Notes: generated by a model not told the origin, from the letters alone. Positions 17,530-27,900 are shown, numbered from the stretch's first letter. The stretch is DNA of 64,000 bases from Maribacter aquimaris (GCF_014596745.1 NZ_JABTCF010000004.1:186001-250000); one strand, 5' to 3'. A program made the numbers and translations.

Positions 17530-18942
17530 CTAGTTTAGCCACCCTCCCCCAAGGGCGCGGTAAAGCTGAACCACGGCCTGCAATTCCTGTTGTTTGTCAT
17601 TAACACCATCCAATTGTGCAGCCAATAGATTGTTCTTCGTGCTAAGCACATCGGTATAATTCGTAGAGGAAGAATATTCCAAAAGTGCCTGTGTAAATGC
17701 AACCGACTTTTCCAAAGCCGAAATTTGATGTGCTCTTGATTCCTGTTTTTCCTTAGCCTTCTTGTAAAGGAAAAGTGCGTTCGAAATTTCTCCTCCGGCA
17801 CCTAACCATGTTGCCTTATAATCATAAAAAGCCTGTTGTTGTTTTGATTTGTCGATCTTTAATCGGGCCTTGTTTTCTCCATTTGCAAAAATGGGTTGGG
17901 TAAGACCACCCACTACATTGTAAAATAGGGAACCATCAAAAAAGTCAGATAAACTCAATGAAGAAAGTCCGCCATTTGCCGTAATAGTCAAAGAAGGATA
18001 AAAATAGGCTTTGGCCATATTTACATCCTCAAAAGCCGCTCTAAAGGCCATTTCCGCTTCTTGAATATCGGGTCGGTTTCGTAAAAGTGACGCAGGAAGC
18101 CCTATTTTCAAATCGGAATAGGCGGTTTGATCTTCCAGGGAGGATCTTTCTATGGTCCCTGGAACCCTTCCCAATACAATGGAAAGGGCGTTTTCTTCCT
18201 GTAAGATGCTTACCTCGATATCCTTTATCGTCGTCTCTATGGCATATCTACTGGCTTCACTTTGCACCACGGCCGCACCATCTACCACTCCCGATTCTTT
18301 AAGGAATTTCATGGTTTCTTGATCTTTGATCCTATTTTCCAATGTTCCCTGGGTAATAGCCAATTGGGCATCTAAGGCCAACAAATTGTAATAACCTTCT
18401 ACTATATCCGATATCAATTGGGTTTGCACGGCCCTGGCCGCTGCTTCCGTTTTTAGGAAGGAAGCTAAAACCGACCGTTTGTTACTGCGCAATTTCCCCC
18501 ATACATCGAGCTCCCAGCTACTACTTAATTGCCCTGTATAGGTAGTCGTATTTAAATTAACCCCACTTACACTACCGAAATTCAAGGCCGCTTCCGATGT
18601 TTTGGATCGCGCTACCTGGGCACTACCTTCCAAACTGGGTAAAAAGGAAAGTCTTGCCTGGGTCAAGCTAGCTTGTGCCTGATTTATATTTTCCAAGGCG
18701 GTCTTTAAATCAAGATTGTTTTGCAGTCCTTCTTCTATCAAATTTTGTAAAGTACTATCCGATATTATTTCTTTCCAAGGTAGCGTAGCAATAGAAGTAC
18801 TATCTGTTACCAAAGTGTCCCTATAACTCTCAGAAAATTCTGCATCCGGCGTTACATATTTTTTATTCATCACACCACAAGAATTCAACATTAAAAGAAT
18901 TAAAGTAAGCGGAATTATATATATTAAAGATTTAAATTTCAT
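17530..18942 (-). CDS. RND efflux outer-membrane factor (TolC/NodT family) lipoprotein
   Basis: 470 residues. Lipobox MLNSCGVM (Cys22), then two OEP repeats rich in helix-forming Ala/Gln/Leu, with signature IAEGYYNLLALDAQ-like text (VEGYYNLLALD) and LLRNRPDIQEAEMAFRAA. It forms the trimeric outer-membrane duct of a tripartite pump. Last gene of the MATE-MFP-RND-OMF operon, 28 bases after the RND gene. Confidence 0.93.
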   Translation of the reverse strand: MKFKSLIYIIPLTLILLMLNSCGVMNKKYVTPDAEFSESYRDTLVTDSTSIATLPWKEIISDSTLQNLIEEGLQNNLDLKTALENINQAQASLTQARLSFLPSLEGSAQVARSKTSEAALNFGSVSGVNLNTTTYTGQLSSSWELDVWGKLRSNKRSVLASFLKTEAAARAVQTQLISDIVEGYYNLLALDAQLAITQGTLENRIKDQETMKFLKESGVVDGAAVVQSEASRYAIETTIKDIEVSILQEENALSIVLGRVPGTIERSSLEDQTAYSDLKIGLPASLLRNRPDIQEAEMAFRAAFEDVNMAKAYFYPSLTITANGGLSSLSLSDFFDGSLFYNVVGGLTQPIFANGENKARLKIDKSKQQQAFYDYKATWLGAGGEISNALFLYKKAKEKQESRAHQISALEKSVAFTQALLEYSSSTNYTDVLSTKNNLLAAQLDGVNDKQQELQAVVQLYRALGGGWLN

Positions 18943-18970
18943 AACTGTTTTTTTATTTATTCAATGGAAA

Positions 18971-21900
18971 CTATTCGTCCTCATCATCGCCCCAATCATG
19001 CTTTGGAACGCCTACTACGTTTTCTTGAAGATGTTGGAAAATCACATATAGAACAGGGATGATCAAAACCCCTAACAAGGTTCCTATTAGCATACCGCCA
19101 ATGGCTCCGGTACCAATAGCCCTATTTCCCGTAGCTCCCGCACCAGTTGTGATCATTAGGGGAAGCAACCCGAAAATAAAGGCGAAGGATGTCATTAGAA
19201 TAGGTCTAAACCTGGCAATGGCTCCATCTATTGCTGATTGTACAATAGTTTCTCCATCTCGCCTTCTTTGTATGGCAAATTCCACAATTAAAATGGCATT
19301 TTTAGCAAGTAGCCCAATTAGCATTACCAATGTAATTTGTATATAAATGTTATTACTAATTCCAAATAGGTTTGCAAAAATCAAAACTCCAGAAAGACCA
19401 GCGGGAACGGCCAATAAAACGGCTATGGGAAGTATATAGCTTTCATATTGCGCACTTAATAGGAAGTACACAAAAATGAAACAGAGCATAAATATATAAA
19501 CGGTTTGACTACCTGCCGAAATTTCCTCTCGGGTCATCCCAGAGTATTCATAGCCATACCCTGTGGGTAATACTTCTTTAGCCACTTCTTCAATAGCAAC
19601 AATAGCATCACCAGAACTATAACCAGCATTAGGAGAACCAGTTATTTTAGCTGCAGTAAATAAATTAAAACGCGTAAGACTTTGCGGACCATACACTCTT
19701 TTAAGCGTTACAAATTCGGTAATAGGCGCCATAACACCATTCTTGTTTTTTACTTTGATGGCATTTAAACTTTCTAGGTTGTCTCTAAAATCAGCTTCCG
19801 CTTGATAAATAACACGATATTGTTTTCCGAATTTATTGAAATTAGAAGCATACACCCCACTGAAATACCCTTGCATCACACTTAATACACCTTCTACATC
19901 TAAACCTGCCAACTTAGTTTTAGCAACATCCACTACAACTTCATATTGTGGAAACGTAGGGTCAAATGTGGAATTTGCATATTGTACTTCTGGTCGTTCA
20001 CTTAAAGCGGTAATAAAATCTTGACTCACCTTATACAATTCATCCACAGTACCTCCACTTTGATCTTGTAATTGAATTTCAAATCCATTACTCATTCCAA
20101 AACCTGTGATGGTTGGTGGTGCAAAAAAGATGATTCTAGCATCTTTAATATGCCCTGTTTTAGCAAATAACCGTTTAATGATAGATTGCACATCTTGATC
20201 GTCACCTGTTCTTTCATCCCACGGTTTTAGTTTTAGTATGACCATACCATAGTTAGAACCCTCACCACTAATCATTCCACGACCTGTGGTCCGTAAAACG
20301 GCTCTTACTTCAGGAATATCTTGGACCAATTCTTGTACTTGCTGCACCACTTCTGCTGTTCTTTCCAAAGAAGATGCCGCCGGTAAACTAATGTCCGCCA
20401 TAATGGTTCCTTGATCCTCATCGGGAACAAAACCGGTAGCAGTGGTATTCATTAAATACACGAACAGCCCTATAAAAACACAGAGTACACCAATGGCAAT
20501 AGCTTTTTTGTGAATAAGGAAGGATATGGCTTTTCTGTATTTTGAGGTCGTTCTCTCAAAACCTACATTGAATGCCATATAAAAACGTTGGAAAAAACTC
20601 TTTTCTTTATGTTCATCGTGTGGTTTCAACAATAAGGCACATAAGGCAGGACTTAAAGTCAATGCGTTGATGGCCGATAAGATAATGGCAATGGCAAGCG
20701 TTAAACCGAATTGCTGATAGAACACGCCCGAAGACCCACTGATAAAGGTTACGGGTATAAATACCGCAGACATCACCAAGGTAATGGAAATGATAGCCCC
20801 TGAAATTTCATTCATGGCATCCAAACTGGCTTTTCGTGCCGATTTATAACCGGAATCGAGCTTGGCATGTACCGCCTCAACCACTACAATGGCATCATCC
20901 ACCACAATACCAATGGCTAGCATCAATGCAAAAAGCGTTAATAGGTTAATAGTGAACCCAAATAAGTTAAGAAAAAAGAAGGTTCCTACGATTGCTACAG
21001 GAACCGAAATTGCAGGAATCAAGGTTGAACGCCAATCTTGTAAGAAAATAAAAACCACCAAAAACACCAATAAAAAAGCTTCGATAAGCGTATGAAGTAC
21101 TTTCGTAATAGAGGCCTCTAAGAAGTCATTGGCATTCAACATCTCTACATATTTAATGCCTTCAGGAAAATTAACAGATGCTGCTTCCAAGGTTGCTATG
21201 GAATTCTCTACTACTTCTTGCGCATTAGATCCCGAAGATTGTGCTATGGCGATACCAACTCCCGCATGTCCATTAATTAATGTAGAGTTACTGTACGATT
21301 GCGAACCTAATTCTACTCTAGCCACATCTTTTAATCGTAGTATACGTCCATCCCCTGTTGTTTTTACAATAATATCTTCAAACTCAGATGCATTTTGAAG
21401 TTTTCCTTTATATTTTAAAGTGTACTGGTAGGCTTGGTCTCCTTGCAACCCTAATTCTCCTGGTGCTGCTTCCAAGTTTTGGTCGGCAAGTGCTGTGCTA
21501 ATATCCGAAGGTTCCAAACCATAGTTAGCCATCATATTGGCTTTTAACCAAATACGCATACTGTAATCTCTAGATCCAAAGGTAGTCGCACTACCTACGC
21601 CATTAATTCTCTTTAGCGTTGGAACGATGTTTATGTTTGCATAATTCTGAACAAATTCTTCATCATAATCGCTATTTTCACTATAAAGACCAATAATAAG
21701 TACATTACTACTTTGCTGTTTTTTAGTGGTTACCCCAGATTGTGTTACTTCAGAAGGCAATAAACTGGTTGCCGTAGACACACTATTCTGAACATTTACT
21801 GCGGCAATATCGGGATCGGTACCTAGTGCAAAATAAACAGAGATACTTGCAGAACCACTACTTGCTGTAGAGGTCATATAGGTCATACCTTCTACTCCAT

Positions 21901-22108
21901 TTATGGCTTCTTCCAAAGGAACAATAACACTGTTGAGTACCGCTTCCGCATTTGCTCCATCGTAAGAAGCGGAAACTTGTACCGTTGGCGGTGCAATATC
22001 GGGATATTGGGATACCGGTAAGGTCTTAATTCCAATAAGCCCCAAAACCAAGATGATGATGGAAATTACCGAAGAAAGTACCGGTTTTTTTATAAACTTT
22101 TTAAACAT
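18971..22108 (-). CDS. RND multidrug efflux inner-membrane pump (HAE1 family, AcrB-like)
   Basis: 1045 residues, the usual size for HAE1 pumps. It starts MFKKFIKKPVLSSVISIIIL with TM1 and has the SQYPDIAPPTVQVSASYDGA porter start. TM4 carries LMLAIGIVVDDAIVVVE with the paired Asp residues of the proton relay, and TM10-12 carry LIGLLAKNAILIVEFA and GTGAIGGMLIGTLL. It exports amphiphilic compounds with proton influx, together with the adjacent MFP and OMF. Two bases separate it from the MFP gene. Confidence 0.95.
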   Translation of the reverse strand: MFKKFIKKPVLSSVISIIILVLGLIGIKTLPVSQYPDIAPPTVQVSASYDGANAEAVLNSVIVPLEEAINGVEGMTYMTSTASSGSASISVYFALGTDPDIAAVNVQNSVSTATSLLPSEVTQSGVTTKKQQSSNVLIIGLYSENSDYDEEFVQNYANINIVPTLKRINGVGSATTFGSRDYSMRIWLKANMMANYGLEPSDISTALADQNLEAAPGELGLQGDQAYQYTLKYKGKLQNASEFEDIIVKTTGDGRILRLKDVARVELGSQSYSNSTLINGHAGVGIAIAQSSGSNAQEVVENSIATLEAASVNFPEGIKYVEMLNANDFLEASITKVLHTLIEAFLLVFLVVFIFLQDWRSTLIPAISVPVAIVGTFFFLNLFGFTINLLTLFALMLAIGIVVDDAIVVVEAVHAKLDSGYKSARKASLDAMNEISGAIISITLVMSAVFIPVTFISGSSGVFYQQFGLTLAIAIILSAINALTLSPALCALLLKPHDEHKEKSFFQRFYMAFNVGFERTTSKYRKAISFLIHKKAIAIGVLCVFIGLFVYLMNTTATGFVPDEDQGTIMADISLPAASSLERTAEVVQQVQELVQDIPEVRAVLRTTGRGMISGEGSNYGMVILKLKPWDERTGDDQDVQSIIKRLFAKTGHIKDARIIFFAPPTITGFGMSNGFEIQLQDQSGGTVDELYKVSQDFITALSERPEVQYANSTFDPTFPQYEVVVDVAKTKLAGLDVEGVLSVMQGYFSGVYASNFNKFGKQYRVIYQAEADFRDNLESLNAIKVKNKNGVMAPITEFVTLKRVYGPQSLTRFNLFTAAKITGSPNAGYSSGDAIVAIEEVAKEVLPTGYGYEYSGMTREEISAGSQTVYIFMLCFIFVYFLLSAQYESYILPIAVLLAVPAGLSGVLIFANLFGISNNIYIQITLVMLIGLLAKNAILIVEFAIQRRRDGETIVQSAIDGAIARFRPILMTSFAFIFGLLPLMITTGAGATGNRAIGTGAIGGMLIGTLLGVLIIPVLYVIFQHLQENVVGVPKHDWGDDEDE

Positions 22109-22110
22109 AA

Positions 22111-23289
22111 CTATTTTGTTTCAGATGAATTTGTACTAACTGGACTATCTGTTTTTAAAGAAGCGACATCGGAAGCATCAACTGCAACCACTTTAATTTT
22201 CTTTCCGCTAGAAAGCGTATTAATACCTTCTATAATCACTTGGTCTCCTGTTTTTAATCCGCTAGTTACGATATACGCTTTACGAGAAACAGTGGGTGTT
22301 ACTTCTATTTTTGTGGATTTTGCTTCCGATTGGGCATCTACTATGTAAGCATAAACCTTTCCTTGTATCTCGTAAGTCGCAGCTTGTGGAATAAGCAAGG
22401 CATCCTTTACGGTCTTGGGCAGTTGTATGGTGGCACTATTCCCTGTTCTTAATAAATTATCTGGATTATCAAAAATAGCACGGACATTAAAAGAACCTGT
22501 CTCTTCATCTACTTGTCCACTAACCGTTTGTATTTTCCCTTTTTGATCAAATAAACTGTAATCTGGCAATAAAAGGGAAACGTCATTATTATTGTTGAGT
22601 AAGCCTTCTTTGGAAAATTCCAAATACGTCTTTTCGTTAATGGAAAAATAGGCGTATACCTGTTTGATATTGGATACCGTCGTCAATGGTTCTGTATTGC
22701 CACTATTTACCAAACTCCCCAATTTATAGGGCAAGGAACCGATATAGCCAGAAACCGGTGCGGTAATACGGGTATAATTCAAATTGGTCTTGGCATTTGC
22801 CAAGTTGGTTTTGGCCTGTTCCAAGGCCGCTTTTTTGGCAATCAGTGTATTTTGGGCCGAAGCGAGTTCAAAACTGCTTATGATTTCCCTTTCTACCAAA
22901 GGTTTTGCCTTTTCCACACTTAATTGGGCCGAACTTACTTCCGCCTTGGCACTGTTTATAGCCGCCTGTGCACTTAAAACTTCTTGTTCGTATTCTGGGG
23001 CGTTAAGCAAAAAGAGACGTTGTCCTTTTTCTACATATTCACCTTCGTCTACCCATACCTTTTCTATAAAACCTTCAATCTTTGGTCTAATCTCAATATT
23101 CTCGATACCTTCAATAGTTCCTGGGAATTCTCTGTACAGTTCTATGGTTTCAGGTGAAACTTTTAATACTTGGTATTCGGCAACAGTTTCATTCTTATCA
23201 GCATCTTTATTGCTGTTACACGAGGTTGACAATAGCCCTATAAATAGGACAAGGTACCAAATTTTAAAGTTGTTTTTTTTAGTTTTCAT
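22111..23289 (-). CDS. RND efflux periplasmic adaptor (membrane fusion protein)
   Basis: 392 residues with a lipobox (LLSTSCNSN, Cys24). The biotinyl-lipoyl-like halves (IRPKIEGFIEKVWVDEGEYV and ITAPVSGYIGSLPYKLGSLV) flank an alpha-hairpin of about 70 residues, followed by beta-barrel and membrane-proximal domains. It couples the RND pump and the outer-membrane duct. Translation is almost contiguous with the pump gene downstream. Confidence 0.93.
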   Translation of the reverse strand: MKTKKNNFKIWYLVLFIGLLSTSCNSNKDADKNETVAEYQVLKVSPETIELYREFPGTIEGIENIEIRPKIEGFIEKVWVDEGEYVEKGQRLFLLNAPEYEQEVLSAQAAINSAKAEVSSAQLSVEKAKPLVEREIISSFELASAQNTLIAKKAALEQAKTNLANAKTNLNYTRITAPVSGYIGSLPYKLGSLVNSGNTEPLTTVSNIKQVYAYFSINEKTYLEFSKEGLLNNNNDVSLLLPDYSLFDQKGKIQTVSGQVDEETGSFNVRAIFDNPDNLLRTGNSATIQLPKTVKDALLIPQAATYEIQGKVYAYIVDAQSEAKSTKIEVTPTVSRKAYIVTSGLKTGDQVIIEGINTLSSGKKIKVVAVDASDVASLKTDSPVSTNSSETK

Positions 23290-23341
23290 TTATCAATTTT
23301 TGTACTTATTAATCTTGCTTGTTGTTGTTCTGTTTAAAAGT

Positions 23342-24793
23342 TTATTCTGTAATGAATTGCTCATTCGAATTAGCTATTTTTAATTTTTTTATTGAATATT
23401 TTTTGACAAGCAATAAGGATATAATAGCCGCTAAACTATCACTAACCACAAAGGCAATCCATACACCAACTAAGCCATAGCTATTATTTAATAAATATGC
23501 AATCGGAATAAATAATAATACAGGACGGAATATTGCTAAAAACGTTGCGACTGTATTCTTTTGAATGGCTTGAAAGTAACGAGTTACCACCACTTGTATC
23601 ATAAAAAAAGGGATAGAGATCACAAATATTTCTAAAGCGGATTTTGTAAGCGATACAATTTCTACATTATCATCTATAAACACCCCTATTATTGATTCTG
23701 GGAAAATAGCTATAGCAGTAATCCCTAAAAAAGCTGCCAAAAGCACAAAAACCAATACATATTTTAATGTAGTTAAAGCACGAGCATACTGTTTTGCACC
23801 ATAATTGTAACTGATAATCGGTTGCATACCATCTCCTGTTCCAAGGGCAGTCATCATAAAAAATACATTAATTCCAAAAATAATTCCCATAACCGCTACA
23901 GCATCCGATCCTCCAGATTCTAATAACAAATGATTGGCAAATGCATTTTGAAAGCTTACGGCTATATCCATGACAAATGGTGCTAAACCTACAGCAAGAA
24001 TCGGTAGAATGATTTCTTTTTTAAGTTTAATCTGTTTCCAAACTAGTTTTACCAGACTTTTTCCGTTGAAGTAATAATTAAGAAGAAGCACGGCATTAGT
24101 TCCTTGGGCTATTACCGTAGCTAACGCCGCTCCTTGTACTCCCAAACCAAATATTTTCATAAAAACATAATCTAAACTAACATTGATCAGGGAAGAAATT
24201 AGAACGAGTTTTGCTGGTAAATGGGGATTTCCTTCTGCACGACTGGTAAATTCCAAAGCAATGAAAAAACTAAGTGGAAAGCCCATGACAATAATGAAAA
24301 GATAATCTGATGATAAACTAAGGAGTGATCCTTGAGCTCCAAAAACAACTAATAAATCTTTGTAAAAAAATAATCCTGCAGTTGTAAAAAGCACCATTAC
24401 AATCAATAACCCTGCTAACATAGTACCAAATACTTCTTCGGCTTTATCTAAGCGATTTTCTCCTAAATATTTGGCGATTAAAACCCCTGCTCCACTACCA
24501 AAAAGTAAAACAAATCCAAACTGAAAAAAGTTGATTGGAAATACTAAGGTTACTGCGGATATACCTTCTGCACCAACAAATTGACCAACAAATATGCGAT
24601 CTACTACATTATAAAGTATATTAACTAGCATCCCTAAAACAGCAGGACCAACAAAAACTATCAATAGTTTTAAAATAGAATCCTCTTTAAGAGAATACGC
24701 TTTATCATTTTTACGAAAGAGACTCACAAACACCTGTTTCTTGTCTTTTAAGAAAAGAAATAGTTTATGAAATATAGTCTTCAGATTACGCAT
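23342..24793 (-). CDS. MATE family efflux transporter
   Basis: 483 residues with twelve predicted membrane helices in two similar halves. LLIVFVGPAVLGMLVNILYNVVDRIFVGQ and the second-half MTALGTGDGMQPIISYNYGA are typical of NorM/DinF-like MatE proteins. It exports drugs or metabolites using Na+ or H+. First gene of the efflux operon, 52 bases before the MFP gene. A TACCTTTG (minus strand, 24825-24818) about 25 bases upstream can serve as the -7 element. MATE plus RND in one transcript is unusual but seen in Bacteroidota. Confidence 0.92.
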   Translation of the reverse strand: MRNLKTIFHKLFLFLKDKKQVFVSLFRKNDKAYSLKEDSILKLLIVFVGPAVLGMLVNILYNVVDRIFVGQFVGAEGISAVTLVFPINFFQFGFVLLFGSGAGVLIAKYLGENRLDKAEEVFGTMLAGLLIVMVLFTTAGLFFYKDLLVVFGAQGSLLSLSSDYLFIIVMGFPLSFFIALEFTSRAEGNPHLPAKLVLISSLINVSLDYVFMKIFGLGVQGAALATVIAQGTNAVLLLNYYFNGKSLVKLVWKQIKLKKEIILPILAVGLAPFVMDIAVSFQNAFANHLLLESGGSDAVAVMGIIFGINVFFMMTALGTGDGMQPIISYNYGAKQYARALTTLKYVLVFVLLAAFLGITAIAIFPESIIGVFIDDNVEIVSLTKSALEIFVISIPFFMIQVVVTRYFQAIQKNTVATFLAIFRPVLLFIPIAYLLNNSYGLVGVWIAFVVSDSLAAIISLLLVKKYSIKKLKIANSNEQFITE

Positions 24794-24817
24794 GAGGCTT
24801 TTGTTGTTTTATGGGGA

Positions 24818-24825
24818 CAAAGGTA
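24818..24825 (-). promoter_or_regulatory. Putative -7 element of the efflux operon
   Basis: TACCTTTG on the minus strand fits TAnnTTTG, 25 bases before the MATE start codon in the 131-base divergent region shared with the AraC gene. The -33 element is not clear, as expected for an activator-dependent promoter. Confidence 0.45.
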
Positions 24826-24924
24826 CAGAGACAAAGGACTGTATTATACATTGCTATTTCCGTATAATAGATTACTATTTAGGTTTTACATATCTTTAAC
24901 GTTTTAAACGGAATAGGTACTGTA

Positions 24925-25821
24925 ATGGAAGTCTTTAATGATATAAACAATTACTTTTTAAACCACTTGGAAGTTGCAAATGATTATTCCAATAGTTTTT
25001 ACATTAGAAGAATGGAAAAACTTAAACATTTTGTAAAACCAGATGCTAAATTCAATGAACCTCACAAACGTGATTTCTTTGAGATAGCTGTTTTAGAACG
25101 CAATACGAAAAGTATTCAAATAGGAAATCAGACGCTTCAGGATTTGACAAATAGTTTGGCTATTGTTTCTCCATTTCAAGTCATTAATTATAATAAATTA
25201 CCACCCAATGATGAGGACAAAGGGTATATCATTTACTTTAACCCTTTGATTTTTACGAGATTAAACCAATCTTATGGACTTCAAAACGAGTTTCCTTTTT
25301 TTAAAATCCATACCATGCCCTTATACCAATTATCCGATAGCGACTTTAAGGATGTTTTAAATGTGGCAGAAGAATTACACCATGAGTCCAGAAGCACAAA
25401 AGCACATAATCTTGAAATAGTAAGGTCTTTACTTCTTGTCTTATTGTACAAGGTAAAACGCTATACACAAGATAATAAAGGCATTGTTACCATGAATAGG
25501 TTTGAAGCGATCACGTCTAAATTTGAACAAGTCCTTCTTTCTAATAACCATCCATTCTTAAGCGTTAAGGAATATGCCTCCAAAATGCATATCAGTGCGA
25601 CATACTTAACGGAATGCACTAAAAAAGCAACTGGCAAAAGTGCCCAAAAAATAATCATTGATTACAAAATATTGTACGCAAAAACACTCTTACACCAAAA
25701 GGATAAATCTGTAACCGAAGTAGCCGATACCTTGGATTTTAATGAAGTGGCCAATTTCAATCAGTTCTTTAAGCGCAATACCGGTATGACCGCTACCCAA
25801 TTTCGGAATGGAAGGAATTAA
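24925..25821 (+). CDS. AraC-family transcriptional regulator
   Basis: 298 residues. The N-terminal about 180 residues form a cupin-like sensing domain (IAVLERNTKSIQIGNQTLQD), and the C-terminal about 100 hold two helix-turn-helix motifs (SVKEYASKMHISATYLTE and SVTEVADTLDFNEVANFNQF) ending in the family signature FKRNTGMTATQFR. Divergent from the MATE-RND operon across 131 bases, so it most likely controls that operon. The inducer is unknown. Confidence 0.9.
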   Translation: MEVFNDINNYFLNHLEVANDYSNSFYIRRMEKLKHFVKPDAKFNEPHKRDFFEIAVLERNTKSIQIGNQTLQDLTNSLAIVSPFQVINYNKLPPNDEDKGYIIYFNPLIFTRLNQSYGLQNEFPFFKIHTMPLYQLSDSDFKDVLNVAEELHHESRSTKAHNLEIVRSLLLVLLYKVKRYTQDNKGIVTMNRFEAITSKFEQVLLSNNHPFLSVKEYASKMHISATYLTECTKKATGKSAQKIIIDYKILYAKTLLHQKDKSVTEVADTLDFNEVANFNQFFKRNTGMTATQFRNGRN

Positions 25822-25876
25822 GAAAACTTAAAAAAAATCACGATACACATTCAGTCCAAGTCACCAGAAAAATCAC

Positions 25877-26272
25877 TTAGGCCTTCAACTTGGTATCCAA
25901 GGCAAAACTGTTCCTGTCTATATGTTGTATGAGATACGCAAAGAAAGCCACATGTATGAATTGAGGCACCAACGCCCCCCAATTCTCGATCAACGTGGTG
26001 CCGAATATGAGTAAAATCATCACTAGGGCCGCCACTATGGAGGATATACGCGTAAACAAGCCCAAAATAAGAAGTATTCCCAATACAAACTCTGCTATGG
26101 GCAAAGCATAACTGAAGGGCAATACCAGGATATCAGGAAGTATGGCGTTTTCAAATTCCTTGAGCATCCACGCACTGAATCCCTGCAATTTGGGAAGACG
26201 CACCAGTCCATGCCCCAACATACTTACCCCTACGGCCACTCTTAAAATCAGGTATGCGGTCTGTGTATTCAT
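25877..26272 (-). CDS. DoxX family membrane protein
   Basis: 131 residues from Met at 26272 (MNTQTAYLILRVAVGVSMLGHG). The frame extends to 26359, but the added residues are polar and not conserved-looking. Four membrane helices with the DoxX pattern (LRVAVGVSMLGHGLVRL, FVLGILLILGLFTRISSI) are present. DoxX proteins are associated with sulfur or quinone redox chemistry. Last gene of the TetR-linked operon, 124 bases beyond the peroxiredoxin-like gene. Confidence 0.85.
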   Translation of the reverse strand: MNTQTAYLILRVAVGVSMLGHGLVRLPKLQGFSAWMLKEFENAILPDILVLPFSYALPIAEFVLGILLILGLFTRISSIVAALVMILLIFGTTLIENWGALVPQFIHVAFFAYLIQHIDRNSFALDTKLKA

Positions 26273-26396
26273 TGCTTTAATATTTAAATAGTATGGTTCA
26301 AAAAAACTTTTGGAGTGTACATAAAACGAACTACGTTTTCGATTGTGATCCCTAGCCATTATTTTTACACATCGTATTGCCCCCTGTGTGGGACTG

Positions 26397-27065
26397 TTAT
26401 TTATTGCTTTCCAAAAAGCGGGTCAACTCAGCAGGTTCCGCCCTGTTTCTATAATCAGCATCCAAAAACGCGTAACGTATTGTTCCGTCTTCATTGATGA
26501 TATAGGTTGCTGCCAGGGGCAGTTCGTGTGAATCATCGCCATTATAGGCACGCATTCCAAACGATGTGTCATACATGTCTGCTACCCCATCGGTAAGTTT
26601 AAAAACGATGCCGTACGTTTTGGCGATTTCATTTCCCACATCACTTAAAACCTCAAACTGCAGGTTATGTTTTTCCACAGTGTCCAACGATTTATCGGGC
26701 AACTCTGGCGTCAGGGCTATCAAATTCGCTCCGTTGGCCTTAAAACCGGACACTTCGCGTTGCAGTCGCTGTAAGGTCATATTGCAATAGGGGCACCAAC
26801 CTCCACGATACCATGTTAAAACCACTTTCCCTTTTTTTAGGTAATCCTGTAATGACACGGGTTTCCCCAAGGCATTGTTCAGTACAAAATCGGGAGCCCT
26901 CTCCCCTACTTGTTTAGCTTTGTCCAGTATTCCGCTTTTCCTTACGGCATCTATACCTGCCTTATAGACCGTTTTCTTGTGGTCATCGGCATTCAATTCA
27001 AAGTTCGCCTTCTTCTCCTCCAAAAGTGATTTAAGACTTGCTGGACTATCTTGGTTATCTCCCAT
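26397..27065 (-). CDS. Peroxiredoxin-like AhpC/TSA family protein (second paralogue)
   Basis: 222 residues. Same layout as the 16389-17039 protein: N-terminal helical segment, then a thioredoxin fold with WYRGGWCPYC (Cys91, Cys94), LALTPELPDKS and the C-terminal DADYRNRAEP. No signal peptide. It follows the DUF6503 gene by one base, and with DoxX and SDR neighbours belongs to a redox-stress operon. The presence of two paralogues suggests separate regulation. Confidence 0.87.
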   Translation of the reverse strand: MGDNQDSPASLKSLLEEKKANFELNADDHKKTVYKAGIDAVRKSGILDKAKQVGERAPDFVLNNALGKPVSLQDYLKKGKVVLTWYRGGWCPYCNMTLQRLQREVSGFKANGANLIALTPELPDKSLDTVEKHNLQFEVLSDVGNEIAKTYGIVFKLTDGVADMYDTSFGMRAYNGDDSHELPLAATYIINEDGTIRYAFLDADYRNRAEPAELTRFLESNK

Positions 27066-27066
27066 A

Positions 27067-27900
27067 CTATTTAAAATCTTCTTTTGTCAAACCGTTGTTG
27101 AACTTAATATTCGACCAAGTAACCTTGATCCAAGGAGCATCGCTGACATCGGCATTCCAATTGGATTTTTTATATAAACGCTTTGTTGGCAATAACATGC
27201 CATCCACTTCCTCATATTGAAGCTTCATTAAATTGGGGGTTTCCAAAACCCCAAAATCGGCCACGGTAAACAAGAATTGATCCACCAATCCTGTTTTTTT
27301 ATTGATATAAAGTTGATACGTATCGGTTGGTTTATTGCCTTTTGAATTGAAAGTGATCTTTACGACATCGTAGCGTATTCCTTCTATCGTTTCTTCCTTA
27401 AGGTATTCATAGTTGATTCCTGGATCCAATAATTTTTGCATCATGGTGAACCAATAAAAATTGGTAGGTCTGTTGAAGGCAACCCTTTTTAAGTGATTTT
27501 CATCATTTAAGGCAACACCATTGTGTTTTAACCAATACGTACTTCCATCAAAACCTTGCTCAATCAATCCTTCAAGATTGGGTAACGTTCTTTCATGGCG
27601 TTCATAGGCCCCATAGGACAACTCTCCCTTAAACAGATACTTTTCCGTCGTTACATCGGTTTTGCCGTCCGGTGTTTGGTAAGTATAGGTGTATACCACA
27701 TCCCTTTTACTGCGAAGACTTTTGTAATCCCCAACTTTTTGCACCATTTCGTAAACGAGTTGTTGCCCCTTATTTTCGAATCCCGATGATGTGACACTTT
27801 CTTTCGCTGCTGTTGCGGTAACCGTTTTTGTTTTTTTACCATCATTGCAGGACACGATCATACATCCGAGAAGGATTACCGCTAAGAATTTAATTTTCAT
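27067..27900 (-). CDS. DUF6503 family lipoprotein
   Basis: 277 residues from Met at 27900 (MKIKFLAVILLGCMIVSCND), where the lipobox Cys follows directly; the longer frame to 27972 would bury the signal peptide. The rest is a beta-rich domain, including YWFTMMQKLLDPG and DQFLFTVADFG, that resembles outer-membrane lipoprotein carrier (LolA/LolB-like) folds. The family is common in Flavobacteriia without assigned function. In the TetR-linked operon between SDR and the peroxiredoxin-like gene. Confidence 0.8.
   Translation of the reverse strand: MKIKFLAVILLGCMIVSCNDGKKTKTVTATAAKESVTSSGFENKGQQLVYEMVQKVGDYKSLRSKRDVVYTYTYQTPDGKTDVTTEKYLFKGELSYGAYERHERTLPNLEGLIEQGFDGSTYWLKHNGVALNDENHLKRVAFNRPTNFYWFTMMQKLLDPGINYEYLKEETIEGIRYDVVKITFNSKGNKPTDTYQLYINKKTGLVDQFLFTVADFGVLETPNLMKLQYEEVDGMLLPTKRLYKKSNWNADVSDAPWIKVTWSNIKFNNGLTKEDFK

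Noticed and set aside
22784-23383. Long rightward frame across the adaptor gene
   Set aside because: Antisense to the RND adaptor; Ser/Phe/Leu composition typical of a shadow frame.
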